Below, piece after piece: positions 39,523-48,904 of a stretch of 64,000 nucleotides of DNA; positions within the stretch are counted from its first letter, which is position 1; every line of letters starts with the position of its first letter. The translations under genes were made by a program, and so were the position numbers. Origin of the DNA: Salmonella enterica subsp. enterica serovar Choleraesuis (GTDB lineage: Bacteria > Pseudomonadota > Gammaproteobacteria > Enterobacterales > Enterobacteriaceae); contig AP025685.1 of assembly GCA_022846635.1 (NCBI GenBank), positions 1,240,001-1,304,000 on the forward strand, given 5' to 3'. Below the pieces are notes generated by a model, which did no database searches, had not been told where the DNA came from, and saw nothing but the letters and a program-made list of their open reading frames with translations.

Positions 39523-41022
39523 ATGAAACTGGTTACCGGGTGGGTGAAGTCACTTGCCAAGCTTTCTATGATAGGTCGGGCGCTGATGCTGCCCATTTCT
39601 TTACTACCGGCGGCAGGTTTGCTGCTGGCGTTTGGTGATAAATTCCATTTGCCGCTAATGATGAACGCCGGTGGGGTTATCTTTGATAACCTGCCGCTAC
39701 TGTTTGCCATCGGTTCGGCGGTGGGGCTGACTTCAGAGTCCGGTATTGCGGCACTTTCTGCTGCGGTATCGGTATTTGTTACTAACATCACCATCAGTAC
39801 GGTGCTTCATATCACCCCGGAAATGGCCACGGCTGGCGGTAAATACGCTATGATAGTGGGCATACCCTCTCTGCAAATGGGCGTCTTCGGCGGGCTTATT
39901 TGCGGTATTCTCGCGGCCTGGTGCTATAACCGCTTCCATACCCTACAGCTTCCAGAGTGGCTAGGCTTTTTCTCCGGTAAGCGCTTTGTCGCCATCGCTA
40001 CCGCGCTGCTCTCATTTGTGCTCGGCCTGGTTCTGCCTTATATCTGGCAGCACGTCCAGAACGGTATTGATGCGCTGTCGGTTGTGATTAACGGCGATAA
40101 TCAGGCCGCTTCAACCTTTATTTTTGGTCTGGTGGAGCGTGCGCTGATTCCGCTTGGCCTGCATCATATTTGGTATCCGTCTTTCTGGTATTCGTTTGGC
40201 GATTACACGACGCAGGGCGGCCAGATGATCCACGGCGACCAGACAATCTGGTTCAAAATGCTGGAAGAAGGGGTTAAATCCTTTAGCACCGACAGTTACC
40301 ACAATGCCGGTAAATTTATGCAGGGTGAATTCCCATTGATGCTGTTTGCGCTGCCGGCAGCCTGCCTTGCTATGTATCACGAAGCGCCGACTCGCAATAA
40401 AAAAATTGCCTCCGGTATTCTGTTCTCGGCGGCACTGACCTGCTTCCTCACCGGCATAACCGAACCGGTTGAATTCACCTTTATCTTCGTTGCTCCGATA
40501 CTGTATGTATTTAACGCGCTGATGGCCGGGCTTTCCTATATGTGTATGTATCTGCTGCATGCCCATATCGCCAAATCGTTCTCAGCCGGATTAATTGACT
40601 ATATTTCCTTCGGGATTCTGCCTTCGATGAACGGCTATCAGACTAATTATCTCAATGCGGTAATTGTCGGAGTGCCGATGGCGGTTATCTACTATTGTGT
40701 ATTCCGTTACGTTATTCGCCGTTTCGATGTGAAAACGCCGGGTCGGACTGATAGTGTGTCCACGGTGGAAAGTAAAACCGATGCTGAACTGGCTGACGAT
40801 ATTCTGGTGCTGGTTGGCGGGCGCGAGAATTTAAGCTCAACCGGGGCCTGTATCACTCGCTTACGTCTGGAAGTAAAAGACAGCAGTCTGGTGGATAAAG
40901 AAGGATTGAATGCGCTCGGCGCGCGCGGGGTAGTTTTTGTGGGCGACAGAGGTATTCAGGTGATCCTCGGCTCCAGGGCGCAGTTTATCGCCTCGGAAAT
41001 GGGCTCGGGCGCACCGGCATAA
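39523..41022 (+). CDS. PTS EIICB permease, glucose family (PtsG/MalX-like)
   Basis: A 499-residue phosphotransferase permease with an EIIC domain (about residues 1-400, about 10 helices, with LPISLLPAAGLLLAFG, GLHHIWYP and the GITEPVEF substrate motif) and a C-terminal EIIB domain (about 425-495) whose phosphorylated cysteine is C443 in ACITRLRLEV. No EIIA domain is present or encoded nearby, so it probably uses EIIA-Glc (Crr). The sequence is PtsG-like, but it is not the E. coli PtsG or MalX orthologue. The substrate is likely a glucose-type sugar or glucoside; no sugar enzyme is adjacent to decide. It is probably co-transcribed with the LacI-type gene that follows. Confidence 0.85.
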   Translation: MKLVTGWVKSLAKLSMIGRALMLPISLLPAAGLLLAFGDKFHLPLMMNAGGVIFDNLPLLFAIGSAVGLTSESGIAALSAAVSVFVTNITISTVLHITPEMATAGGKYAMIVGIPSLQMGVFGGLICGILAAWCYNRFHTLQLPEWLGFFSGKRFVAIATALLSFVLGLVLPYIWQHVQNGIDALSVVINGDNQAASTFIFGLVERALIPLGLHHIWYPSFWYSFGDYTTQGGQMIHGDQTIWFKMLEEGVKSFSTDSYHNAGKFMQGEFPLMLFALPAACLAMYHEAPTRNKKIASGILFSAALTCFLTGITEPVEFTFIFVAPILYVFNALMAGLSYMCMYLLHAHIAKSFSAGLIDYISFGILPSMNGYQTNYLNAVIVGVPMAVIYYCVFRYVIRRFDVKTPGRTDSVSTVESKTDAELADDILVLVGGRENLSSTGACITRLRLEVKDSSLVDKEGLNALGARGVVFVGDRGIQVILGSRAQFIASEMGSGAPA

Positions 41023-41071
41023 TAGATAGCGTACGACTGCCCGCCTCACGGTGGGCCATTCAGGGAGTGAT

Positions 41072-42085
41072 ATGAAAAAAGTCAGCATTATTGACGTTGC
41101 GCGCGAGGCCGGAGTGTCGGTTTCAACCGTTTCGCTGGTTTTGCGTCAGAAGGGAAAAATCTCCGCTCCCACCATCGCGCGGGTGCAGGAGGTTATTGCA
41201 CGTCTGGGCTACGTTCATAATGTGACCGCCGCTAACCTGAGGGCCAGCACCTCCAATCTTATTGGGCTGATTGTCGAAGATTTCAGCGACAGTTTCACCG
41301 TAAAAGTGGCTGCCAGCGTAGTGGATGCTCTGGAGTTGCAGGGGATGATGGTGTTTGTCACCCGCATTACCGACACCAGCGCCCAGCTTGCCTCACGTCT
41401 GTTGGCGTTACAGCGTCAGGGGGTCGCTGGCGTGCTTTATCTGTCAGCCAGCAGCAGGCAGGAGGCTTTACCCGCAGAGCTTTATCAACTGACGTTGCCG
41501 CTGGTGGTTATCAGTCAGTCACCCAAAGAAGGGCGGGTAAACCGGGTGGAGCGCGATAACTATCAGGCGGCGGTGACGGCGACACGTTATCTTATCGACC
41601 GCGGCCACCGCCAGATAGCTTATATCGGTGGCGAAGAGGATTGCCTGATGCGCCGCCAGCGGCTGGCCGGGGTACGCTGGGCATTAAACCAGGCGGGGCT
41701 TACTGCTCAAACGCGATTAATGCCTGCCTGTAGCGCCGATACTGCGGCGGCGGCCTCGGCGGTGCGCCATCTTCTGGCTCATCAGGCCGGGGTTAGCGCG
41801 CTGCTATGCCATTCGGCTCACGTAGTTATTGGTGCTTATAGCGCACTGCGAACGATGGGACGGACGGTGGGGAAGGATATCTTTCTGACTTCGCAAACGT
41901 CAGTTCTGGGGTTCGAAGAGATGCTCCAGGTGAATCTGACTTCACCATCACTTACCTGGGTTTCACCCGATAGCGAAGAAATTGGCCGTCAGGCGGCAAG
42001 CTTATTACTGCGTCTGACTGAGGAATCAGGGCCGGTGCAGCAAATTACGCTGACCGGCTACCTGATGGCGGGTGAGTCGGCCTGA
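41072..42085 (+). CDS. LacI-family repressor, MalI-like
   Basis: A 337-residue LacI/GalR regulator. The helix-turn-helix is at about residues 4-25 (SIIDVAREAGVSVSTVSLVLRQ), the hinge helix near 45-60 (NVTAANLRAST), and a periplasmic-binding-protein-like sugar domain follows. The SVSTVSLVL recognition helix is that of E. coli MalI, which fits the MalI-like half sites before the PTS gene. I start at ATG 41072 with GGGAG upstream; the GTG at 41051 would add seven residues. It is convergent with ydcV, 16 bp apart. Probably represses the upstream PTS gene and itself. Confidence 0.88.
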   Translation: MKKVSIIDVAREAGVSVSTVSLVLRQKGKISAPTIARVQEVIARLGYVHNVTAANLRASTSNLIGLIVEDFSDSFTVKVAASVVDALELQGMMVFVTRITDTSAQLASRLLALQRQGVAGVLYLSASSRQEALPAELYQLTLPLVVISQSPKEGRVNRVERDNYQAAVTATRYLIDRGHRQIAYIGGEEDCLMRRQRLAGVRWALNQAGLTAQTRLMPACSADTAAAASAVRHLLAHQAGVSALLCHSAHVVIGAYSALRTMGRTVGKDIFLTSQTSVLGFEEMLQVNLTSPSLTWVSPDSEEIGRQAASLLLRLTEESGPVQQITLTGYLMAGESA

Positions 42086-42101
42086 TCAAGTATCAGACCG
42101 A

Positions 42102-42908
42102 TTATCGCGTGCGCCCGGGTTCCTGCTCATTTTCTCGGGTCAGCCACCATGCCGCCAGAATAGGAAGGGCGGTGGCCAGCATGACCAGCAGAGCTACAAC
42201 GTTGGTGACCGGGACATCTCGCGGCCGGCCCAGCTGATTAAGCAACCACAGCGGCAGGGTGCGCTCATGCCCGGCGGTGAAGGTAGTGACAATGATTTCA
42301 TCAAATGACAGGGCAAAAGCGAGCATGCCTCCCGCCAGCAGTGCTGACCCGAGATTCGGCAGCACGACATAACGAAAGGTTTGCCAGCCGCTGGCCCCTA
42401 AATCCATCGATGCCTCCACCAGACTCCATGAAGTACGCCGAAAACGGGCAACCACGTTATTGAACACCACCACTACGCAAAACGTCGCATGGCCGATAAC
42501 AATGGTCAAAAAACCGGGTTCCAGTTCGAGTGACTTAAACGCCGTTAACAGCGCCAGGCCGGTGATAATCCCCGGAAGTGCGATCGGCAGTAATAACAGA
42601 AGTGAAACCGCATTTTTGCCGAAAAACTCGCTGCGCCATAGCGCTGCGGCCGCCATGGTGCCCAACACGAGCGCGATGCCGGTTGCCAGTGCGGCAATTT
42701 TAAGTGACAAAATTAACGCGTCCAGAATATCGTCACGCGCCATCATCACGCTAAACCAGCGCAGCGTTAGTCCCTGCGGCGGAAAGCTGAATGCCGCATC
42801 TTCGGTATTAAAGGCGTAAAGGGCGATAATTAGCAGCGGGAAGTGCAGAAAGATAACTCCGCCCCAGGTGGCAATTTTAAGTAACCACGGTGCGCTATCA
42901 GAGTGCAT
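42102..42908 (-). CDS. ydcV: ABC transporter permease YdcV
   Basis: A 268-residue inner-membrane permease of the spermidine/putrescine (PotC-like) class with six helices. The EAA loop is [23 protein letters not shown] (about residues 155-177), which contacts the ATPase. It is orthologous to E. coli YdcV. The start ATG at 42908 lies inside the end of ydcU (11-bp overlap); the longer frame from 43001 adds 31 residues absent from the family. Last gene of ydcSTUV; the patD (prr) dehydrogenase gene that follows in E. coli is missing. Confidence 0.93.
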   Translation of the reverse strand: MHSDSAPWLLKIATWGGVIFLHFPLLIIALYAFNTEDAAFSFPPQGLTLRWFSVMMARDDILDALILSLKIAALATGIALVLGTMAAAALWRSEFFGKNAVSLLLLLPIALPGIITGLALLTAFKSLELEPGFLTIVIGHATFCVVVVFNNVVARFRRTSWSLVEASMDLGASGWQTFRYVVLPNLGSALLAGGMLAFALSFDEIIVTTFTAGHERTLPLWLLNQLGRPRDVPVTNVVALLVMLATALPILAAWWLTRENEQEPGRTR

Positions 42909-43839
42909 CGAATGCTCCCAGGCGTTTGACAAACGCCAGCCATAAAGAGATAAGCACGATGGGCACCAGCGTAAATGCGGCTGCCATCGGCATATTGCCA
43001 ATCGCTCCCTGCTGTGAATAAACCATGTTGCCGATAAAGTAGCCCGGCGGCCCTACCAGCTGCGGTACGATAAAATCACCCATGGTCAGAGAGAATGTGA
43101 AGATAGAGCCTGCGGCAATTCCGGGTATCGCCAGCGGGAGTACCACGTGACGCAGGGTTTGACCCGGACGGGCACCGAGATCGGCGGAAGCCTGAAGCAG
43201 TGATGATGGCAGCCGTTCAAGCGCCGCCTGTACCGGCAGGATCATAAACGGCAGCCAGATATAGACGAACACCAAAAAGCGCCCAAGCCCTGAAGTCGAC
43301 AGCGTATTACCGCCAATACCCGGCAGGGTTAATATCTGATTTAACAGCCCCTCAAGCCCCATATGCCCTAAAAACCATTGGGCCACCCCATCTTTAGCCA
43401 GTAATAGCGTCCAGGCATAAGCCTTTACGATGTAGCTGGCCCACATTGGCAGCATCACCGCAATATAGAAAAAGGCTTTCCATTTACCGGTGGCATAGCG
43501 CGCCATGTACCAGGCCATGGGAAAAGCCAGTAGCGCACAGGCGATGGTAACCGCAATGGCCATTGTTACCGTACGGATGATGATGTCGTAGTTAGCAGGG
43601 TTAAAGAGTGCTTTCAGGTTTGTTAGCGTTAGGTCGGATGTTACCGACATGGTGAAATCGTCGAAGGTGTAAAACGCCTGCCACAGAAGTGTAAATAGCG
43701 ATCCCAAATAGATAACGCCAAACCACATAAGCGGCGGAAGCAGCAGCAGAAAAAGCCCGAGCGCCGGTTTATGCCAGAATAGCGCCGACCAGCGCCCGCT
43801 GGGTTTGAGCTCCGACGAAGACGAGATGCTCATATCCAT
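42898..43839 (-). CDS. ydcU: ABC transporter permease YdcU
   Basis: A 313-residue permease (PotB-like, six or seven helices), partner of YdcV. The EAA-type loop [23 protein letters not shown] is at about residues 205-227. Very close to E. coli YdcU from residue 20 onward, with a divergent N-terminal cytoplasmic segment. AAGGAG stands nine bases before the ATG, inside the end of ydcT, which ends two bases upstream. Confidence 0.94.
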   Translation of the reverse strand: MDMSISSSSELKPSGRWSALFWHKPALGLFLLLLPPLMWFGVIYLGSLFTLLWQAFYTFDDFTMSVTSDLTLTNLKALFNPANYDIIIRTVTMAIAVTIACALLAFPMAWYMARYATGKWKAFFYIAVMLPMWASYIVKAYAWTLLLAKDGVAQWFLGHMGLEGLLNQILTLPGIGGNTLSTSGLGRFLVFVYIWLPFMILPVQAALERLPSSLLQASADLGARPGQTLRHVVLPLAIPGIAAGSIFTFSLTMGDFIVPQLVGPPGYFIGNMVYSQQGAIGNMPMAAAFTLVPIVLISLWLAFVKRLGAFDAL

Positions 43840-43840
43840 A

Positions 43841-44854
43841 TCACCCCGCTCCTTCTAGTGGAACCATTGCCGCCCGCGCCCACGAAGCCTGAATCGCCTG
43901 GCCCGGCTGCGGCCCGGCGGGAAAGGCCTCCCCGTCCTGATTAGGCTGGCTAACCAGCAACCGCTGCCCATCGTTAAGCGCGATTTCGTAACGGGTTGCG
44001 GCCCCCTGATACTGAACCGCCTGTACCACGCCATTGACGGCAATCTCACCCGGAGCATTAATCCGTATATGTTCCGGACGCAGCGACCAGGCACCAGACA
44101 TACCGCAGAGCGCTGCACTCGCAGAGGAATCAAACACGTTGGCGGTACCGACAAAACTGGCCACAAAGGGAGTACGGGGGCGCAGATAAAGATCGCGCGG
44201 CGCGTCTATCTGTTCAATTTTGCCGTTGTTAAATACCGCTATCCGGTCGGACATGGATAGCGCCTCACCCTGGTCGTGAGTAACGAAGATAAAGGTGATG
44301 CCGAGCTGTTGTTGCAGTTTCTTAAGCTCCAGCTGCATCTGTTCACGTAGTTTAAGATCGAGCGCGCCAAGCGGCTCATCCAGCAGTAGAACCCTCGGCT
44401 GATTGACCAGCGCACGAGCGATAGCTACCCGTTGACGCTGACCCCCTGAGAGCTGGGAAGGGCGGCGGGTGGCGGCAAATCCCAGCGCCACTTTTTCCAG
44501 CGCTTCGGCGGCGCGCATCCGGCGCGTTTTTTTATCCTGGCCTTTCACCATCAGCCCATAAGCGACATTGTCGAGTACCGACATATGAGGGAATAGCGCA
44601 TAGTCCTGAAAGACGGTATTAACGTCACGTTGCCAGGGTGGAAGAGAGCTGGCCTCGCGGCCAAAAAGCTGAATGCTCCCGGCCGATAGCTGCTCAAATC
44701 CGGCTATCAGACGCAGGCAAGTGGTTTTGCCGGAGCCTGATGGCCCCAGCATAGAGAAAAACTCTCCGTCGCGGATGGCAAGGCTGACGCCATCCACCGC
44801 GCGAACGTCGCCATACCGACGGGAGACATCGTGAAACTCTACGGCATAAGTCAT
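43841..44854 (-). CDS. ydcT: ABC transporter ATP-binding protein YdcT
   Basis: A 337-residue ATPase of the polyamine/opine transporter family. Walker A is GPSGSGKTT (about 38-46), the signature LSGGQRQR (about 134-141), Walker B LLLDEP followed by the D-loop GALD, and the switch histidine is in FVTHDQ. A C-terminal TOBE-like regulatory domain covers about 240-337. It is 15 bp downstream of ydcS. Confidence 0.95.
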   Translation of the reverse strand: MTYAVEFHDVSRRYGDVRAVDGVSLAIRDGEFFSMLGPSGSGKTTCLRLIAGFEQLSAGSIQLFGREASSLPPWQRDVNTVFQDYALFPHMSVLDNVAYGLMVKGQDKKTRRMRAAEALEKVALGFAATRRPSQLSGGQRQRVAIARALVNQPRVLLLDEPLGALDLKLREQMQLELKKLQQQLGITFIFVTHDQGEALSMSDRIAVFNNGKIEQIDAPRDLYLRPRTPFVASFVGTANVFDSSASAALCGMSGAWSLRPEHIRINAPGEIAVNGVVQAVQYQGAATRYEIALNDGQRLLVSQPNQDGEAFPAGPQPGQAIQASWARAAMVPLEGAG

Positions 44855-44869
44855 GTTTCGCTCCCGGCG

Positions 44870-46015
44870 TTAGCGCCCGCCCATAATCGCGATGTAGTCC
44901 TGAGTCCAGCGGCTGTACGGCACGTATTTCCCGCCCTGTGCGATTGGTGTTTTCCAGAAGGCGATTTTGTCAAAGAAGTTATAGCCATTGGTTTCGCACC
45001 CTTTATCACCCAGCAGTGGGCTGGCTTTACAGCCTTCAGGCACTGCGGGAAGTGAGCCGAACCAGGCGGCAATATCGCCCTGAACTTTTGGTGTCAGCGT
45101 CCAGTTCATCCATTTGTAGGCGCAGACCGGGTGTTTAGCGTCAGCGTGTAGCATGGTGGTATCGGCCCATCCAGTGACGCCTTCTTTCGGAATAACGGTG
45201 GCAATTGGCTGGTCTTCACCTTTCAGACCGTTGGCCTGATATGGCCAGGAGCTGGAGGCGACTACGCCTTCATTTTTAAAGTCGCTCATCTGCACCGTGG
45301 CATCGTGCCAGTAGCGATGGATCAGGGCATGCTGGTCGCGCAGGACTTTAAGCACGGCCTGATACTGCTCTTCGGTAAGTTGATACGGGTCCTGGATATT
45401 CAGCTGTGGCTGCGTTGCCTTCACAAACAGCGCGGCATCGGCAATGTAGATTGGGCCATCATAAGCCTGTACCCGCCCCTGATTAGTTTTCCCATCCGGC
45501 AGGTTTTGTTTCACAAATACTACATTCCAGCTGTCAGGTGGGGTTGGGAAGGTTTTTGTGTTATACATCAGCAGGTTTGGCCCCCACTGATAAGGTGTGC
45601 CGTAGACTTTTCCCGCAACGTTAAACCAGTCACCCTTGACGATTCTCGGGTCAAGATTCTTCCAGTTGGCTATCAAAGCCGGGTTAATGGGCTGTACCCG
45701 TTTGCCCATAATCAGACGCAGTGAGGCGTCGCCGGAGGCCGTTACCAGGTCATATCCGCCTTTAGCCATCAGGCTAACCATCTCGTCAGAAGTGGCCGCT
45801 GTTTTTATATTTATCTGGCAGCCAGTCTCTTTTTCAAATGGGGTAACCCAATCGTATTTTTTATCGCTTTGACCGCGTTCGATATAACCCGGCCAGCTAA
45901 TAATATCCAAACGGCCTTCACCTTTATCTAGCGACGAGGGTGGTTCGGCCGCCTGGGCGGTTAATAGGGTCATGCTCAGCGCGCACAGGCTGCTGCGGGC
46001 AAATTTCTTGCTCAT
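44870..46015 (-). CDS. ydcS: Periplasmic binding protein YdcS
   Basis: A 381-residue PotD/PotF-like periplasmic solute-binding protein, matching E. coli YdcS along its whole length. A signal peptide ends at TAQA-AEPP (about residue 22). E. coli YdcS has been linked to putrescine uptake, and to polyhydroxybutyrate synthesis and DNA uptake; none can be judged from sequence. The start at ATG 46015 replaces a longer frame from 46108. First gene of a four-gene operon. In E. coli the operon is expressed under nitrogen and stationary-phase control; I could not verify a sigma-54 site here. Confidence 0.94.
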   Translation of the reverse strand: MSKKFARSSLCALSMTLLTAQAAEPPSSLDKGEGRLDIISWPGYIERGQSDKKYDWVTPFEKETGCQINIKTAATSDEMVSLMAKGGYDLVTASGDASLRLIMGKRVQPINPALIANWKNLDPRIVKGDWFNVAGKVYGTPYQWGPNLLMYNTKTFPTPPDSWNVVFVKQNLPDGKTNQGRVQAYDGPIYIADAALFVKATQPQLNIQDPYQLTEEQYQAVLKVLRDQHALIHRYWHDATVQMSDFKNEGVVASSSWPYQANGLKGEDQPIATVIPKEGVTGWADTTMLHADAKHPVCAYKWMNWTLTPKVQGDIAAWFGSLPAVPEGCKASPLLGDKGCETNGYNFFDKIAFWKTPIAQGGKYVPYSRWTQDYIAIMGGR

Positions 46016-46428
46016 AAAGGGTCTACTCCTGTTGAAATGAAAACGAGCGGCAGCCGTGCCGTAAATATATCTCCCGTAGTAACAGTAGTCGGCGCAAAAG
46101 GGCACCACCCGGAGCTATCGGGAAATTTAATCGGGTTGTGACTTGCCACGCATTACGCTGAAAACGAAAAGATAAATACAAATTGTGATAGCGATCGTAA
46201 GAGATATTGAAACAGGCGGGTAATTGGAATTAATGATGTTAATAAAGCGCTTATATTATGCTGATGGCTGAATCAACGGCATGATTTTATTTTTAGGCGG
46301 GCGGTTAACTGCTAATAAAATAAAAAAGGCTAACTTTTAATATGGTCTTTATTCCTCTGATGTTGAAAGCCCGGTTATCAGTAATTACCGGGCTTTCATA
46401 ATTTAATACCGTCCACCGGGCGTTGCCG
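46016..46428. other. Intergenic region between ydcS and smvA
   Basis: About 410 bp, AT-rich in the middle. It holds the ydcS promoter region and, at 46366-46396, a 10-bp stem hairpin (AAAGCCCGGT / ACCGGGCTTT) 33 bp past the smvA stop that could act as its terminator despite a short T run. No gene is seen. Confidence 0.5.
46366..46396 (-). terminator. Hairpin downstream of smvA
   Basis: Perfect 10-bp stem with an 11-nt loop; the T tract is embedded in the stem end only. A likely but imperfect terminator for smvA. Confidence 0.55.
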
Positions 46429-47919
46429 TTAATCAGCTGCGGGTTCTGCCCCTTTGAGACTGAAACCTATGGTGATTGCCAGTATCAGCAGCATAGCGGC
46501 TGCGCTTGCCAGCACCAGACCGTGAGCGGAAATAAACGCCTGCTGCGCCGCGGCCATTACCGCTTCCCCAAAGGCGGGGTCGGCCTGGTGGGCCACCTGT
46601 GCGGCTTCACCAATAGATGACGCTGCCATATGGGCCTGCTCGCCGCTTAATCCTGGGGGCAATTCAATTGATGCCCCATAACTGCGGCCCAGCAACAGAC
46701 CGAACAGCGCAATGCCCATTCCGGCCCCTAATTCATAAGCCATGGTTTCGATAGCGCCGGCCGAGGCTGCCTTTTCTTTTGGTGCCGCGGCCATAATCGC
46801 CGACGTTCCTGCCAGCAGCGCACTGGCCGCGCTGAAGCCGAGCAGAGCCATCCAGCCCCACGCCAGCCAGTGCTGGCTGGCAAAATCAGTCATTGCCAGA
46901 CCGGCAAAACTTAATGCACTGAGCGCCATCCCTCCGGTGGCGACCCGACGCAGGCCGAGACGCGAAACTAAAAGCCCGGCAATCGGGCCGCTAAAACCAC
47001 TTGCCAGCATCACTGGCAGCATAAACATCCCGGCCGCCAGGGGCGTCAAACCATGTACAAACTGTAGTTCCTGAGCCATTAGCAGCTCGAAGCCGACCAG
47101 GGCTATCATCGCCGTGGTCGCCATAATTACGCCGCTTAAAATCACTCTGTGGCCGAACAGTGACAGGTCAAGCAGTGGAGAACGGCTGCGGCGTTGTAAA
47201 CGGATAAAACCATAAAGCAGAAGCGCACCGCCTGAAGCCGTAGCCAGGGTCAGCCATCCGGCTCCCTCTTTCAACCCGCCTTTAATGCCAGAGATCAGCA
47301 ACAGGATAGCCGTGGTAAGCATCAGAGCATGGGAGAGGTTGAGCTGACGCTGACGATTTTGCGGTGCCGATGGTACCCAATATGCGGTCAGGCATAGCAC
47401 CGTAATAACGATAGGGACGTTAACCAAAAATACCGATCCCCAATAAAAATGTTCCAGCAACCAGCCGCCAATGAGCGGGCCACAGGCGGCACCGCCTGAA
47501 CCCACCGCAGCCCAGATCCCCAGGGCGAGATTACGATCCTGCTGGCGAGAGAAACTATGGCGGATCCCGGCAAGGGTTGCCGGAACTATCATGGCGGCAC
47601 CAAATGCCAGTAGTGCACGCGCGCCGATGAGCGTAATAGCGCTGTTTGCCAATCCTGCCGCCAGTGAGGCAAGGCCAAATAAAGCGCCGCCTAGTATCAG
47701 CAGGCGTTTAAAACCAATCCGATCGCCCAATGCGCCCATTGGCAGCACCAGGCCTGCCATCATTAAAGGATAAATATCTATAATCCACAGCAATTGCTGG
47801 CCTGTGACTCCCAGCGCCATGCTTAGGGTTGGGGCCGCAACATGCAGCACCGTCGCATCAATGGCAACGGGAATATAGACCATCACAATAATGAGCAGTG
47901 TCATCCAGGGGCGAAACAT
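46429..47919 (-). CDS. smvA: MFS multidrug efflux pump SmvA
   Basis: A 496-residue, 14-helix drug:proton antiporter of the DHA2 family, orthologous to Salmonella/Klebsiella SmvA. That pump exports methyl viologen, acriflavine, chlorhexidine and other cationic biocides. Family marks include the helix-1 aspartate in VAIDATVLHVAAPTL, motif A GALGDRIGFKR (about 62-72), and the motif C-type GGAACGPLIGGWLLEHF. Divergent from a TetR gene, the same arrangement as smvA-smvR in Klebsiella. E. coli K-12 carries no smvA at this locus. Confidence 0.93.
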   Translation of the reverse strand: MFRPWMTLLIIVMVYIPVAIDATVLHVAAPTLSMALGVTGQQLLWIIDIYPLMMAGLVLPMGALGDRIGFKRLLILGGALFGLASLAAGLANSAITLIGARALLAFGAAMIVPATLAGIRHSFSRQQDRNLALGIWAAVGSGGAACGPLIGGWLLEHFYWGSVFLVNVPIVITVLCLTAYWVPSAPQNRQRQLNLSHALMLTTAILLLISGIKGGLKEGAGWLTLATASGGALLLYGFIRLQRRSRSPLLDLSLFGHRVILSGVIMATTAMIALVGFELLMAQELQFVHGLTPLAAGMFMLPVMLASGFSGPIAGLLVSRLGLRRVATGGMALSALSFAGLAMTDFASQHWLAWGWMALLGFSAASALLAGTSAIMAAAPKEKAASAGAIETMAYELGAGMGIALFGLLLGRSYGASIELPPGLSGEQAHMAASSIGEAAQVAHQADPAFGEAVMAAAQQAFISAHGLVLASAAAMLLILAITIGFSLKGAEPAAD

Positions 47920-47942
47920 ATAAACTCTCGATTAATATAAAT

Positions 47943-47992
47943 TGAACAAATGTCCAGTTTTGGGATCCTACCTAAAATTGAACAAACGTCCA
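47943..47992. promoter_or_regulatory. Two TetR-type operators between smvA and smvR
   Basis: Two copies of a 22-bp direct repeat, each centred on the palindrome TGNACANNTGTNCA: 47943-47956 (perfect) and 47979-47992 (one mismatch). They lie 36 bp apart in the 116-bp divergent region and are the obvious binding sites for the adjacent TetR protein. Confidence 0.75.
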
Positions 47993-48035
47993 GCTTTTTG
48001 TTACGCTGCGTTATTATTCGCAAAAGAGGTGGCTA

Positions 48036-48620
48036 ATGGCCTATTTACAACGGGAGCAGCGCAGGGAAACCATCCTTCAGGCTGCAATGAAGGTTGCTCT
48101 GGATGGCGGCTTTTCAGCTATGACGGTTCGGCGCATCGCCCAGGAGGCGGGAGTTGCTACCGGCCAGGTGCATCATCATTTTGCTTCCTCCGCCGAATTA
48201 AAGTCCCAGGCATTCATCGCCCTAATCGGACAGATGATGGAAGTGGCACTGGCTGGTGATATCCCTGACTGGCATCAACGGCTTCAGGCCATTCTGGGCA
48301 GTGAGGAGCACAGCCTGGAACCTTATATCCGCCTGTGGCGCGAAGCGCAGCTGCTGGTTAATCAGGATGAGGATATTCGTCGCGCCTACGTTCTGACCAT
48401 GGAGATGTGGCATGCCGAAACGGTCAAAGTGTTAGCGCAGGGGAAGCTGGCCGGCATTTTTCGGCTGCGAGATGATGAAGCCCGCGTTGCCTGGCGGTTG
48501 ATCGCGCTGGTATGTGGCCTGGACGGGCTGGAAGTGCTGGGGCTATCTCAGATGGATAGCGGAAACTGGGAGCACCATTTACGTCGGGCAATCGAAAGTG
48601 AGGTCGGAGGATGGCGCTGA
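48036..48620 (+). CDS. smvR: TetR-family regulator, SmvR-like
   Basis: A 194-residue TetR/AcrR repressor. The N-terminal helix-turn-helix is at about residues 24-50 (SAMTVRRIAQEAGVATGQVHHHF), followed by a ligand-binding helical domain. It is divergent from smvA and most likely represses it, sensing cationic drugs, as SmvR does in Klebsiella. AAGAGGTGG supplies the ribosome-binding site. It is convergent with yfaE (25 bp). The symbol is assigned by position and size, not by full alignment. Confidence 0.82.
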   Translation: MAYLQREQRRETILQAAMKVALDGGFSAMTVRRIAQEAGVATGQVHHHFASSAELKSQAFIALIGQMMEVALAGDIPDWHQRLQAILGSEEHSLEPYIRLWREAQLLVNQDEDIRRAYVLTMEMWHAETVKVLAQGKLAGIFRLRDDEARVAWRLIALVCGLDGLEVLGLSQMDSGNWEHHLRRAIESEVGGWR

Positions 48621-48645
48621 TTTCAGTCAGCGCCAGCGACTGCAC

Positions 48646-48900
48646 TTACATCTCCAGTTCAATATCCCCCTGCGCCCGACAGCAGCAGGGGAGTATTTCA
48701 TCAGGCTGAATGCAGGCCAGCGGTTGGGTTAACCATTTAACCTCACCGGCAACCAGCCGGCAGCGGCAGGAGCCGCAGTAACCTTCACGGCACTGATATT
48801 CCACGTCTACCTTGTGAGACTCCAGGGCAACCAGCAGGGAAGGGTGCTCATCCTGACACAACAGCTGCGCCCCGGAGATACTAAGCGTAATGCGGCTCAT
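48646..48900 (-). CDS. yfaE: 2Fe-2S ferredoxin YfaE
   Basis: An 84-residue plant-type [2Fe-2S] ferredoxin that helps maintain and repair the diferric-tyrosyl radical cofactor of NrdB. Ligands are C37, C42 and C45 (CREGYCGSC) and one of the C72-C74 cluster. It starts four bases after nrdB, so it is the third gene of nrdA-nrdB-yfaE. The C-terminal cysteine triplet is notable, since only one is needed for the cluster. Confidence 0.93.
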   Translation of the reverse strand: MSRITLSISGAQLLCQDEHPSLLVALESHKVDVEYQCREGYCGSCRCRLVAGEVKWLTQPLACIQPDEILPCCCRAQGDIELEM

Positions 48901-48904
48901 CGGC

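Noticed and set aside
39523..42085. Calling the PTS/LacI pair malX-malI
   Set aside because: The permease is closer in motif content to PtsG than to MalX, gene order differs from the divergent malI-malXY layout, and malY is absent. Gene symbols were therefore left empty.
46090..46115. Sigma-54-like element (TGGTGCCCTTTTGC on the - strand) upstream of ydcS
   Set aside because: The spacing between the GG and GC pairs is one base short of the -24/-12 consensus, so it is probably chance despite known nitrogen control of ydcS in E. coli.
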